Positions 1 through 12,500 of a stretch of 64,000 nt of DNA are shown in pieces. The first letter of the stretch is position 1, and each line of letters begins with the position of its first letter. The notes under the pieces were generated by a model that worked only from the letters and a program-made list of their open reading frames with translations, ran no database searches and was not told where the DNA came from. Both the position numbers and the translations under genes were made by a program. Source of the stretch: Henningerozyma blattae CBS 6284 (taxonomy: Eukaryota; Ascomycota; Saccharomycetes; Saccharomycetales; Saccharomycetaceae); the NCBI RefSeq assembly GCF_000315915.1, contig NC_020188.1, positions 17,501-81,500 of the forward strand. The letters are read 5' to 3'.

Positions 1-271
1 TATTAGGTAATTCTTTCTGCGATAATTTGAGTATGCTAGTTAAAAGCTACGGAGTGCATTAAACAGAAGTATCAGAGTAAACTAACTAAAACTAAGTAAG
101 TAGAAAATTTTAGTTATCGATGAGGATGAATTTATAGCTTACTTTTAAAATACAATATGTTAATTGTAGACTTCTTTTGACAAGTACTGTGGTTTATATA
201 TACTTTTACATACTTTTTATTCCTACCCAAGAGGGTAAGAGGTTTCTTACTTACGAAACTACTGTATTACA
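1..271 (-). mobile_element. Degenerate solo LTR, copy A, cut by window start
   Basis: This resembles the LTR at 23848-24123 in the same (minus) orientation. Both share the block around TTAGGTAATTC (here at positions 3-13), a TATA-rich stretch, and a hairpin-like motif of the form ATTCCTAC...GGGTAAGAGGTTTC (about 221-246). The distance between the two landmarks, about 242 bp, equals that in copy B once the deletion in copy C is allowed for. Divergence is high, so this is an old insertion. No retrotransposon coding sequence is attached. Confidence 0.5.
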
Positions 272-833
272 AATTCATTTTCAATATGTTCATGTCAGAG
301 CTGTGGCATTATGTGTCATAAGTCGTGGATTTGTGTTAACAGCTAATAAAGCATGGATTTAGTCGTAATTGTGGCCTTACTACTAAAAACACCCAGGTGG
401 TAATATTAAGGAAGCATTAGGATTTAATAGATTCCATTTTAGTATCAGACCATCAATTCGTTGATGGTGGATCTGTCCACTTTTTGGAGTATAAATTACC
501 ACGAAAATATCCCAAAAGTTTATAACTGTTCATTGTATATGCTGTATATATTATATATTCCCTTTCGAAAGAAGCAAGGAGATTTTTTATAATAATAGTA
601 TAATAATTATTCAAACAGATTACTTAACTAAGAATTAAACTATGAGCAACAATATTTTGAACAGTTCTACCGCTGGCCAGTATTATACACCAATTTATGT
701 ATAAAGTTCATTAAGTTCTATCATTAAATTTAATTTGATTTTTAACTATGTAACTTGAGCTCGAGAAAATAAAAGTTATCGGAAGTATAAGATGTATTAA
801 TATTAGAGTCCAACATTATTTAGAGAATAATTC
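272..833. other. Intergenic, no gene seen
   Basis: AT-rich DNA with only short ORFs that have no recognisable content. Its last 57 bases (777-833) are repeated inverted at 24124-24181, just outside the LTR copy there. Those bases may be a remnant of retroelement internal sequence or of a duplicated flank. Confidence 0.5.
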
Positions 834-1232
834 TGTTGTTACTAGTAAAGTTATATTATAGAAACCTCCTCCCCTTCTAAGTAGGAATAAAATATATAAA
901 AATAAATATAAGAAATACAAACTTATAAACGAATTTATGCAGGCTATTTATGCGTTTCAATTTTAGACGAAAAGAGCCAATTCATTTTCTATACCTAATG
1001 AAAATATTTTCACTTAGCTTACCTGTTTAGTGTATCATGATAATTATAATTAGATATATAATATTATGACACATCATTTACTTCAATAGTTAATCTTATG
1101 ACACATGAATTACCTAATTGGGATTTTATTAGTATTATTATTTGTACATCATACTCTTATATTATTCCTAAACTAGTAATTATTACTTGTTTACGCATAA
1201 AGACCTATTATATTTATTAACATTCATTTTCA
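834..1232 (+). mobile_element. Solo LTR, copy B (about 400 bp, TGTTGT...TTTTCA)
   Basis: It starts with TGTTG, the hallmark of many yeast Ty LTRs, and ends TTTTCA. It carries an imperfect palindrome (ACCTCCTCCCC...AAGTAGGAATA, about 864-890) followed by TATATAAA. The inverted copy at 23848-24123 is nearly identical apart from about 115 bp (roughly 929-1044) absent there and flanked here by TTATAA direct repeats. The termini were deduced from where copies B, C and D start and stop matching. No gag/pol ORF is nearby, so this is a solo LTR. The Ty family is not identified. Confidence 0.7.
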
Positions 1233-2362
1233 ACAAAAAGACTTATTTGACTAAAGTGAATTCAAGGCAAAAGCCTGTAAATTATTTAACCAGAACTTTA
1301 TTAGAATATTGATACTTTCTTTTGTATGGAGTAATATTCCTATTGCAATGGATATTTTTATGTTGTAGATTTTTCATTCAATTTCTAATATTATCAGAGG
1401 TGTTAGAATGCTTTAAAATATTGCAAATGTGAAATAGCTTAGTTCGTCCCTCTAGTAATTCTAACCTGTCAACCGATTGGATATGCACCCAAAATCCTCG
1501 CTATAAGATGAAACTTTCAGTACAAGATAGAAATTTGTGTTGAAGTTACTGTAATCTTTTTGGAGGATACATAGAATATTAATAAGTTGTTGGATATATT
1601 GAAAACCTTATGAAATACTATTTTAAAATCAGATGTTTTACATATAACTAAGATAATGCATATACTGTATGGGTTAGTAGAAACAAAAATAGATACTAAG
1701 GATAAACTGGTCTTCGATATATGTTTAAGGTTAATATGAGATTACCTTGGAAGAGATTTAGTATGATGTCATTAGAATATAAGGTTAAATAAAAGATTGG
1801 CAAGCTCATTCAAAATTTTACTGTATTAAAGTATTCCATGAGAGAGGTGAGGTGAGATGTATCTCTGCATTAATTGTTGGTTTAAAAAAAGGGCGCTGAT
1901 CAGCAAAAAAAACACACATTGAAGAATTAAGTGAGTAAACATTTCGTATTTAAAATTAAGATAGAGAATAGGGATACGGTTAGAATTTTTTAATATTTTA
2001 GAGATAAAGGGAAAAAAGGAGGAATTGAGATACAATTTTTGAAACTTGAATATGTAGCTACTTATTTATTGTCCCAGGGTCTTATGTATCTTGAATGCTT
2101 AATTTTTAAGTTACCGCTGTATAAATCAATCGTACAAAAAAATAACTAAATTCTTAATGATATCAATGCTCAATATTATCTCAGAATAAATAATACAGTT
2201 TTGTTAGATAATCAATAAGTATTTACAGTAGTATATAGCATAAAGTAATTTATTGTTTAAAAAGGTAAAAAACATCTATATTTAATAGATCAGTTATACT
2301 AATTAGATATTAAGAAAGTATTTTAGACTGAGGTGATCAAGGAAATTATGCAAAAAGCCAAT
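1233..2362. other. Intergenic, no gene seen
   Basis: AT-rich, about 1.1 kb, downstream of the beta-mannosyltransferase gene. The longest ORF (1826-2035, minus) has low-complexity hydrophobic content and no recognisable motif. No RNA gene was recognised. Confidence 0.5.
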
Positions 2363-4360
2363 TTATTTCCCTTTAGTATCACCAGAATGAGCCTCACCAT
2401 AGTTAGCACAGACCTTATAACTATAGTCCCTAATGCAATCTAAGGTTTTCCCTAAAACCACTTCTAGATCTTTTGTTGGGGTAAAATCTTCTTCAATATC
2501 CTTTTGAGAATAAACATTTAAAATATAGTCTAAAATTCCTTTAATATTCACTACTTTCGATATTTCGTCTGCTTCACTATATGTGAAAACTAGTAAATCA
2601 TTAAACGTTCCATTTTCTGGATCTTGTGATATAATATCCCAGAAAGCAATCGAATTGGGAGACATGACGTTATAGAAACTACATTCATAGGAAGTTGTAT
2701 TCCAATCCAATACCTCTGTATTAAAGTCCATCGAAGGACCAATTAACTCTTGATGGTATATTCCTTTTTCTTCTACCAATAAATTTAACATCGGCCTATA
2801 GAACTTTTTGCCACAGCCACAATCATCTATATGTAGCTTTGAAAACCCTAACCAAATTTGTTTACCTGGAATCCTTGGAATAACCGAAGGTAAAGGGACA
2901 AATTGCGTACCTCCACGTACCCCACCAAAATTTGCTTTATCTGAAAGTTCTAGTGTTTTTTTGGAGAAGATCTTATTGCAACTACCATCATTCAAGGAGC
3001 ATTTTAAAATTTCTAAAGGCATAAAAGTGTAAATAAAGTGAATTGAACCACGCGATAATTCTGAGGAACTATCTTGATCTGTGAAGAATGGGGCCCAATT
3101 TTTTTCTCGATTTTTCATTTCATCATTTTGAATTTCGAATTTAATTACTGTATCCACTGAACGATGTGGAAAATATCCATATAACCTTCTACTTCCTTGA
3201 TCATGCATATTAAATATAACAATTGGTTCATCAGGCTCATTATTTTTACCTGTCTTCAAAATGATTCTAGGATCTTCTGAACCTGAGAATCTCCCTTTCA
3301 ATTTGTAGTCTATATTATAAACCGTTGGATAAGTAACAAAATATTTGTCCAATATGCGCTCTTTTGTCTTTTGGTTTTTCAAAAGATTATTATTTTGTTC
3401 TATGATACATTTATCATATTCAGTTGGTGATTTGATAAGTTGGTTACAAAAGTCTGGGGATAACCCCAATTCGGTATCAATTTTTTCTAACTCTTTTTCT
3501 ACATTTTTTGGCATCTTAAAATCTAGTTTTGGAATGCGTTTATTATATAATTCATTCCAATTTCTATCAAATGCCTGTGCACGAATAACCGAAACATCAG
3601 GACCTTCTTTCTTACCTTGATAAGAATACATTAGTCTAGTAACAGTTATATAACATTGTTCCTTTTCCAACCAAACGCTAGATGAACCAAATCTGTACCA
3701 ATTCGACCTAACAATATCGCTCTCATCTCTACCTTTTTCATTATCATTAACCACTGCTTTGGATAGGTCATTGTTTTTACTAATAATTTCTTGTCTTAAA
3801 GAGACTAAGTCATCAGATATGATTTTTCTTTCGGAAGAATATAAAACCTTCGAAGGATAAGCCAAATCTTCACAAGTTACTATAGATCCATAATAACTAG
3901 AGAACATCATTTCCATATCTTTAACGGCAACTGGTCTACCATCTTTCGATAATAAATCTTTTGAATTAACATCTGATTTTTTAGAAGCTATTAAATTTTT
4001 TACATTTAAATTTGTTATGAACCCAGTGAACTTAAATTCATCGTAATTTGCAATATCATCATCTTGTGGGATTGGAAATTTATTAATAGGTCTTCCCAAT
4101 AAAATGTTAGTAAGATCTAATTTCGATAGCTCTTTTTTGGAATGTATTTTTTTATTTTGGAAACCTAAATAGCTTGTAGTTTGTTGCCAAGAAGACGTTA
4201 TTAGAGAGTCTTGGTTTATATTTGAACTATCGTTTGTATTAAGAATCAATATTGATGCAATAATTGAAGATAGTAATAATATAATTATAAATTTGAATCT
4301 AAAATACATAATTCTCCTTATGTAAATGGATCTTGTTATTTGATGTATTTTTGAAGGCAT
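2363..4360 (-). CDS. Beta-1,2-mannosyltransferase (BMT family, GT91)
   Basis: A 665-residue type II membrane protein. It has a short cytoplasmic N-terminus and a single hydrophobic anchor at about residues 20-40, followed by a long lumenal domain. I recognise it as the fungal BMT/WRY family by the conserved stretches SGSEDPR, IWLGFSKLHIDDCGCG and NFGGVRGGTQF. Family members in Candida albicans and C. glabrata add beta-1,2-mannose to cell-wall mannan or phosphopeptidomannan in the Golgi. Full length is typical of the family and the frame is intact. The first ATG is used; a second Met at residue 18 sits just before the anchor and is an alternative start. A related but decayed copy lies about 3.3 kb upstream (7676-9583). 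The acceptor specificity is not readable from the sequence. Confidence 0.88.
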   Translation of the reverse strand: MPSKIHQITRSIYIRRIMYFRFKFIIILLLSSIIASILILNTNDSSNINQDSLITSSWQQTTSYLGFQNKKIHSKKELSKLDLTNILLGRPINKFPIPQDDDIANYDEFKFTGFITNLNVKNLIASKKSDVNSKDLLSKDGRPVAVKDMEMMFSSYYGSIVTCEDLAYPSKVLYSSERKIISDDLVSLRQEIISKNNDLSKAVVNDNEKGRDESDIVRSNWYRFGSSSVWLEKEQCYITVTRLMYSYQGKKEGPDVSVIRAQAFDRNWNELYNKRIPKLDFKMPKNVEKELEKIDTELGLSPDFCNQLIKSPTEYDKCIIEQNNNLLKNQKTKERILDKYFVTYPTVYNIDYKLKGRFSGSEDPRIILKTGKNNEPDEPIVIFNMHDQGSRRLYGYFPHRSVDTVIKFEIQNDEMKNREKNWAPFFTDQDSSSELSRGSIHFIYTFMPLEILKCSLNDGSCNKIFSKKTLELSDKANFGGVRGGTQFVPLPSVIPRIPGKQIWLGFSKLHIDDCGCGKKFYRPMLNLLVEEKGIYHQELIGPSMDFNTEVLDWNTTSYECSFYNVMSPNSIAFWDIISQDPENGTFNDLLVFTYSEADEISKVVNIKGILDYILNVYSQKDIEEDFTPTKDLEVVLGKTLDCIRDYSYKVCANYGEAHSGDTKGK

Positions 4361-4491
4361 ATTAGGGAACAGTATTAGAAATTATAAAAAAGGAGCTATG
4401 TTAATGGGTAAAGTACCGTTAAGGATATGCTTATTTATTTGGTGATTAACGGCACAATGGCTTTTTTTGTTTCAGAAGAGTAAAATTCTTA

Positions 4492-4502
4492 CTTATATAT
4501 AA
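4492..4502 (-). promoter_or_regulatory. Putative TATA box of the beta-mannosyltransferase gene
   Basis: On the minus strand the sequence reads TATATATAAG, about 130 bp upstream of the ATG at 4360. The match is a good TATA-box consensus at a normal yeast distance, but many TATA-like strings exist in this AT-rich DNA. Confidence 0.4.
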
Positions 4503-7500
4503 CCAATGAGAATCAGTCAAATGATATGATAAGAGGGAAATTTCCTGTTTTAGAATATATTTGTTTATTTTATTCAACTATTAAGCAAAACTTTGCATCC
4601 TTGTCTATATCTACTTGACCTGATACATAAAAGTGGAAGCATATCTAATTTAACGTAGGTATTTTGCCCATCAACAACATTACTTCTCTAGGTCATAATA
4701 GTCATAGAGGTTCGATCTACAGAATTATGAATAATTATGGATATTGTTTATAGTCTATATTTTATTTTATTAGCCCATGCTACATGTTACCTAACCCACA
4801 GGTACCAGATAAAGGCCCATGCTGTTATAGTAAGTTATTAATCTTTAAAGGAAAAGATGACATGATTTTGAAAGTAAGGAACAAGTGCACAAATATGGTA
4901 TTATTGATACTTTACCTACTAGGCTTGAAATAAATTTTATGGATTTTACTAACCTAAATTGTAGAGAAATAAGTGTTTAATGATATTGTCAGCTGGTAAA
5001 TGCATTCAACAAATTACAATTTTACCCAGAGATGCATTCTTTTGTACATGTAAGAAAAATAATTTAAAGCAGGTAGTCAGTGGAATGCTATAGACAACAC
5101 AAGATTTCGTAAGCAAAAGGATAAAATCCAAGGATACATTTCATCAATTACCAATTGGTTCATATGTCGTGAACTTTCCTGTATATTTGAAGTCGAAAAA
5201 AAAAATAAGACCTCCTATACTTGCTCAAATATTTGAATGTAGTAAAACACAATAGATCCACATATACGAATCCAGTTTTCTTAGTATATAGAATAAAAAT
5301 ATCTACCCGTGTTAATTCCTAATCCGTAGTATGTTTCCTGTGGGAATAATACAGTGGACTTCATCAAATATTACTTTTCATATTTTCGCTCTAGTAATCC
5401 TTGATTTAACCTTGATCCTGATACTTTTTAGATTTCGAAAGTAGTCGATCGCCATTCTTCGTTATGAACCTTGCTCACAATGCCATTCCTGAATAAGGTT
5501 ATATCTGCCACTCCCTTTGACGTTTTCGGAAATGTATTTCCTAAAGCGGATACAAGGATCGCTTCATTAGAAAGCTTAATTTCAATTAAATGTTAAACTA
5601 ACTTTTAGCTTAAATGTTATAATAATGCAAAAAAATATCGGGACACTATAGACAATAAGGCAATATATTTATTCGAAATATGGCCTTGTATGGTTTACTT
5701 ATGATATTGGAGATTCGTAACATTGCCTTTCCATAACTATCCATTACGAAATTTTTATCAGTAGCCAATAATTTAATTGAGTCCGAATTGAAATATTTAT
5801 TTAGAACTTAGCTATCAGTAATGTCATTTTAGTTGTAACTATTACTTTAATAATAGTGGTGTTCTGAAACTTTGAAAAAAAACATCATACCGGGCTAAAT
5901 TTGTTTCATAATCATCAGATTATTATATTATCTATGTCCATGTGTAACCATCATTATAATCAGTCCTTGAATAATATATTAATTGAAATCTGTTTTGTAA
6001 TAAATGGATTTTTAGTTGCAGTTGTTGAATGAACTGTAAGTAAATCAGCTCAAGTTTCTTTGAAGTTATGCAGTGCTGTTCTAATTATAGTTGTCACTTT
6101 CCGGCAGTAAAATTGTGATAAAACTTCTACTCCATATATATCTTGTCCATAAAAATGTTTTTATCTGTCTAGTTTCAATTTTATAATTTTCAAAATTCAT
6201 TTTCATAGTAGATACAACTACGGCAGAAATTATAATTATTCCATAGTTAAGCTCCGATCCTGAGTTAACTGTCCCTTGAGCTATTTCCTCATCGAATATT
6301 TCGTCGAGCAATCGCCAAATTTGTTTGTACTTTTCCAGATCCTTTAATATATAATTAGTATTAAGATTCTTAACTGATAGTATGTAACGTGTGTTGAAAC
6401 ATATTTTTAGAAGAAAAACTATATCAAAATCAGTAGTAACCTGTTTTGAGACCGTTTTTGAAATCTATGTTCTTTTGACCTAGGCTTTTTCTCTATGGTA
6501 ACACGAAACTTTCAAAATATGATACAAGGTCGGACGCGTTTGCCGTAGAGACATTCTCTAAAATTAGTCAATGTGGAAAACTTTTTGAATAAATTATGAA
6601 GGTTCGGTTGTTTAAAAGACCCTTAAAATGTGTTAAAGAATGTATTGCTTCTTTATTAGCCTAATGAACCCCGTATGCTAATTGCTTGCTTGTTTCCTTT
6701 TCAGGAAACCATTGCGCTAAACTAAGGAACAAAAGTCCCGGCTCAAATAATAAGGCTAATACTTGCTACAAAAACAAGTTCAATTTAGCTTTTTAAAAGG
6801 TTTTCTACATAAAAACACCAATTATGAACCTAAATGCGGAAAATTGTAATTATTTGACATCTATTGATTCTTCTTCATGTTATTTATATACTTTTAGAAT
6901 ATATACTTTTAGATTAATCAGTGAAATTAGGGATAACTTTAAGTTGAGATTTATCACAAAAGGAGATGCTGGTGTATGCTTAAGCAATTATTTCCTGTGG
7001 TCTCATCTTGTTAAGTAGCGCCTCCAAAAATTTTAAAAATCACTCATTAATTGCTATACCATGCTTTATCACCGGAAAAATAAAATAAGGGTTTGAAAAC
7101 ACCAAAGGAACAGAAAGAATAACGAAACTCACTGCGTTTAGAAAGACTCTAGCAACTACGAAAAACTGAACTTATAGAAGTTCCCACGTTAATTAATATT
7201 AGGAATATATTAATTTTAAAGTAATATGCTTTACACTTTTAATTAGGGTAAAGACAATGTGAATATTTCAAAGAACATTAATAAAAGGTACCAATCTTCT
7301 ATAGCTTCAAACTCTAAGTAAATCAAATTTTCTCATTTTCGTAAGGAAAACCTTGGTTGTAAAATGCCATATCGATGTAGTATCTTTGTTATAGTTAGAT
7401 GAAATATGGCATTTGAAGTCCAGTTAAAAACTTATAGCTACTACTTGAATCGACTTCTATTTTATTCATGCAATTTTTATATTTGAAATTAGTTACATTA

Positions 7501-7675
7501 TTATTTAACCAATGTATTTAGAGTTGTTAATATCCTTGCAAACAAGGGATAGAATTAATAAATAAAATGCTGCATCTAATAATAAATCATTATCAAAGAA
7601 AAAGTATATATATAAAGGGGCCAATTATGAATCTTAAATTCGAATAAGTATATACAAAAGAGTTGTTTCCGAGCA
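4503..7675. other. Long intergenic region between the two BMT copies
   Basis: About 3.2 kb without a convincing gene. It contains the first copy of a duplicated non-coding block (about 4790-5580). The remainder (about 5600-7675) is AT-rich. ORFs at 6081-6311 (minus) and 6824-7018 (plus) have no recognisable features. No tRNA was seen. Confidence 0.5.
4790..5580. repeat. Duplicated non-coding block, copy 1
   Basis: Alignment by eye pairs this block with about 10480-11250 in the same orientation. Matching landmarks in order are: GATAAAGGC(C/T)(C/A)ATGCTGT; a stretch ending GGATTT(T/C)AC; AATGCTAT(A/T)GA(C/A)AACACAAG; and the terminal segment around CGCCATTCTTC(G/A)TTAT. Both copies lie 5' of a BMT gene or pseudogene, so they are most simply the upstream halves of one tandem duplication. 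Confidence 0.7.
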
Positions 7676-9583
7676 TTACTCCATTAAACATTGGATGCTT
7701 TTGAGGAATGAATTATTTTCAGTAATCATTATATCATTTGGGATATGTGATTTGTTAAATGATTCTAATACGATATTTAGAATGTACTTGATAATGATGA
7801 TATTAGATGCTGTGTTTTGGTCATCTTTGTTTTCAGAAGTAATAGACAATTGTAAGAAATCTTCAAATATATTTGTTTGAGAATCTTGGTGATAAATATC
7901 CCAGTTTATGAATTCACTATCCACCAACTGATTGGCAAAATTTTCATTTGTGCATGCTTTTGATAATTGATCATTATCTAGAGGAATGATTAATTCTTGG
8001 CGATACAACGAACCTGAAGTATATAAGATTGAAAGTATTGACCTTGCTTCAATAAATGATCTATCTTCATAATATTTATAAAATGTTGGTTTAACTAACC
8101 AAAATTGTTGCCCCTTAACCATTGGTAGATATTTTGGAGTTGATATAATTTTTACATTTGTTTGCTTATAATTGATAACAGATGAGTCTACATTATCAAT
8201 GTGATCGTTTTTGGTAGAATCAAATGGTAAATCTTGATAAATTGTTTCACATTCCCTAAGTTTAAAAGAACATTTTACAATTTTTAAGGGATTCATTGAT
8301 TGAATGAAATTAATAGAACCTAACTCAAAAAATCTATCATTTTCAAGATTCTCTTCTGTAAAAAAGGGGACCGATGGTTCATCGTAAATCTTAATATTAA
8401 ATTCTGAAGTATGCAATTTAATTGGTGTGTTTTTATTCAACTGTCTATATGGGAAAACGGCAAAACTATTCAAAGTACTTGATAACTCATTCATTTTATT
8501 GAAAAGAATTATTGGTTCTTCTACTTCTCCAATTCTTCTCTTTAATAATCTTGGGTTTAAAATTTCATTCATATCTATATCTTCATTAATGTTTAAAATA
8601 TTTCCAAATGAAGAATCGAAAACCATTGGGTATGAGATAAGAGATATTTTTAAGAACACATCTCTTCTATTTTATTTGATTCTTTAACCAAACAGTCTTT
8701 GTAATCATCAAAAGATCTCTCTAAATGCGTGCAACTATCTATAAGACCAAAATCTTTGTCAATTCTTCTTAATTCTTCTTGGAAATCTGATATTTTTTGA
8801 GGGATTTTATATCCACATATGGAGTATAAGAATTTTTAATTTCTAACCAATTATGATCCAATATTTTAATTGAATAAAATATTTTTGTAATTCATCATTA
8901 TAATATTAAATTTCATTTAAAGTTAAATGACATTGATGCTCAGATAACCAAATTGAACTTAAAATTTTAGTCTGCCAATTTTTTTTAATGATATCTGACT
9001 CTAACTGACCAATTTCTGATGAAGTTTTGAAAAAAGATGAAGTCTCAGATGTTTCATAAGCATTATAATTATTTGTATCACAATCTACATCAATTAAAAT
9101 ATTCCTAATTTGGAATAAATTTTAATCAGGAATTTGGAAAGAGCTTTCATCAGGGAGTTGATAAATGATATTTGATGTAGAAACTGAGTTTTTCTTGCAA
9201 TATAGTCCGTGAATTACATCACCATAATGATAATTTATATTGTAAATATCCGAATCGTGAGATTCATCTCTAATCATGCTTGTAGCTTGATTATTGTATA
9301 GCCTTTAATTATTGTTCAGTAAATCCGAAGTTGTTAATATGAATTTTGTAGTAATTAGTTCTGAATTTGAATTTGCATTCAATAGGATAGGATCGAATGG
9401 GGTAGTAATATAAGATTGTAGATTATTTAAAAAGTTTGAAATGTTATAAGTTAGTAAATCTTTTGTATTTTGGACAATATTTAATTTTTTTGGGGTAATG
9501 ATGAGAATTGATGACATAATTTTCTCTATATACAAGTTTTTCGATATCATAAATAGGAATTTTATTTGTATTATTTTTCGCAA
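7676..9583 (-). pseudogene. Decayed tandem copy of the beta-mannosyltransferase
   Basis: All parts of the intact neighbour (2363-4360) can be found in order on the minus strand, but in different frames. An N-terminal piece (9583-9305) ends at a stop. A middle piece carries ESDIIKKNW...WLSEHQCHLTL (near 9000-8905) against ESDIVRSNW...WLEKEQCYITV in the intact gene, then stops. A further piece has QEELRRIDKDFGLIDSC against EKELEKIDTELGL. The longest open part (8659-7676) is 327 codons and covers the C-terminal half. The acidic SGSEDPR motif is replaced by residues ending NPRLL, and the Asp-Asp-Cys-Gly-Cys segment is lost. At least three disruptions separate the pieces, so an active enzyme is not expected. 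The 327-codon ORF could still be expressed. Confidence 0.9.
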
Positions 9584-12500
9584 ATTTTTGTGATTTGTGG
9601 TTCTTAGAGGTGAAATGAATAATCTTTTTCAGATTGTATGTTTCCTTTTCCAAAGTGTGACATAATATAAAGTTGGGTAAATTGTTAATGGTGTGTTGTT
9701 ATCTCTCTTAGCAACGTGAATTTCCATTGATCTACTAGAAATTGTACACTTGTAACTGCTTATATAGAACACTTTTTTAATGAGTTTCCCCCACCAACAT
9801 CTTTTTATACAGCAAATACATTTCCTCACAAGGAATAGATTTCAAACTCAAGTAAGAAATGAGGCTCATACATAAGTACAAAATCATCAACTTAATCAAC
9901 TGGCTCTTATAGATGAGCAAAACAGTGGGTGTAGATTAAACAGAACAAGACATAGATATCCTATAAAGATGAGCACATAACCCATACCTAGTTTTCCCCA
10001 CAGAAATAGCATTCGCACTTTACAATACGTCATCTCAACCATCCTCATTACCTTTGTCCTATCTACCTCAGATCCCATGTACTGATCATTTAAGCATTTG
10101 CAATCGCCAATCTGGTTGATTATAGTAAGAGATTCTGATTACTATAAGTAATAAAAAGAGGGTGCCTACCTACATTCAAATAATGCTCCCCCTGTTCCAC
10201 TTCTCCCCTTCTCCACTGTTTCTCTGCCATGCAAATCTTAGTTGCACATTCCCGATCGAGTTTTTCTCGGATTTTGACCAAGTAAGTACAGCAACGTGGT
10301 GTCAAGGTGTATTCAAACATACAACATACAATGGTCATCGTTGCATGAACGGTGTCATTGTTGAATATTTATGGTCTTTATACATAAAGTAGTAGAGGTA
10401 TCGTTTAGGGAAAGAGATACCGTATAACACAAAACACCTGGACCAATAAAAATTACAATTGGAAATTTCATTCGCCGCCAATGTTGCAGGATAAAGGCTA
10501 ATGCTGTGATAGGAAGTTATCAATCTTCGAAAGAAAAGAAACCTAGATCTTGAAAGCGGAGAGTAAGTATACATAGGTTGCAGTGGATTTCACGAATTTT
10601 ACTAAACTAAATCGTAAAAAACACAAGCGTTTACTGATATTTTTTGCAAATACGCTTCACAATTTAATAAATCTCCCAGAAATATATTTTGTGTTTGAAC
10701 GATTAAGAAAGTTAGGTTAAAACAGGTAACCAGTAGAATGCTATTGAAAACACAAGGTTTTATCAATAAAATGCTAAGGCCTTAGACTATTTTCTCTTGT
10801 ATTAATTAATAGTTGATTCAGTATATCGTTCTAGTCGCTGTTATTTTTTTATCCGAATACAACATTGACTTTCTCATATTTTTGATTAGAAATGTACATT
10901 CCCTATACCTGAATAAATACTTGCAAGTGGTAAAAAAACAATCGATTTACATAAATTAATCCAGTTCTCTTAAAATTCAAGGTAAAAAAAGTCCGACTGT
11001 GACAATTCTTAATCTGTAGTGGGTTTCCAAGAGTGAATTATACAGTGGAACTCGGAAAATACTCCTTTTCATACCAGTAGGACTATAGCTATCCTTGAAC
11101 TAACCTCAATGTTGATGCTTTTTTGAGTTCGGGGGCCGATTATCGCCATTCTTCATTATAAACCTTGCTCAGAATGATACTTACCGAATATGGTTATATT
11201 TGTCGCTCCGATTGACGTTTCAGAAAACTTGTTTCCCAAATAGGATATAATCGGAGTTTTTGGCCTTTGAAGGGGAAAGAGACGTGAATTTGGAACAATA
11301 CATCCCAGTGTAGAAAAATTTGTGGCGGCAGCAGCAAAATTATTTTTCCTCTCCAGATACTAAAGTGGATGGCGAGGGAGGGTAATTATGATATAGATTC
11401 AGGGGTAGAGCAAAATATTCATTTAGGAATGATACTATATGTAAAAAAAAGGGGGTTAGAGATAATTATTTTACATAAAGAAAAATGATTTTCATACCTA
11501 CACAGATTCTGATTCGACGGCGTAAGTCATCTCCTTCAGTATCCAGCTACATATATATATAGCACGGTTCAACTAGACGGTAGGTAAAGTAACTTTTAAT
11601 ACTCTAGCATTCTATATCTTGCTATATTTGTATGGCATTATGTAGCAAAACCATTAATGATTGGAAGAACTTTTTCTATAAATAAAAATTTAAATTATTA
11701 ATCAACTTACGACTAGAATGCTAATTTTTTTTATTTTTTTTGTGAGCACAATGAAGTAGAAATTATATACCCCTCATTATCTGTGTTGAATACGCATTAG
11801 TAGCAAACCATTTCAAGAATAAGCCGAAATATTCTTCAGAGTATATTTGACTGCATGTTGGAGATTTTTGTAAAACGTTCTTTTAATGAACATGCACTTG
11901 TCTTTCAAAATCGGTAGGTTTCATTTTAATGATTCAAAGCAAATGTTCAAAGCATACGCATTTTCTCTTCACCCCCAATGAATATATTAGCAATTGATCT
12001 AAATGATTGAAATCCACCAATAATCTTAAATTGTCGTTACAAATTCGCAAATGTCTCAATATAATTGTATATACCACTACGTAACTTTGTAGACACTGTA
12101 CAAATGGTTAACATTTCTTTTTTTTAACCTTTATATTGTCCTACTGTAAAGGTTTTATTCATTCTTCATTATCTGACATTCCCCTTTCGACTATACTTGA
12201 TCAAAATGGGAATCTTAAACTCAGGTGCATTGTTTTTATAGCAATTGGATATAATTAATTTACTATTTTTAATAATTGTATACGTATCCACATCACGGAT
12301 TTACCTAATATGACGTGTTCGAAGAGTTATTCCGTAATAAGCTTCAAGAAAAAGAAATAAAAAATAAAAATAAATTTTTTTGTTTGACCTACACAGAATT
12401 CTATCAAGAAGTACTATTTCATAGTTCACATGATTTTGTTTATTGAGTAATAATGAATTAGCTAGAATGTTTTTCTTAGACATTAGTTTAACACGTTTTT

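Noticed and set aside
6081..6311. 76-codon ORF between the BMT copies
   Set aside because: No homology recognised, short and in AT-rich DNA where ORFs of this length arise by chance.
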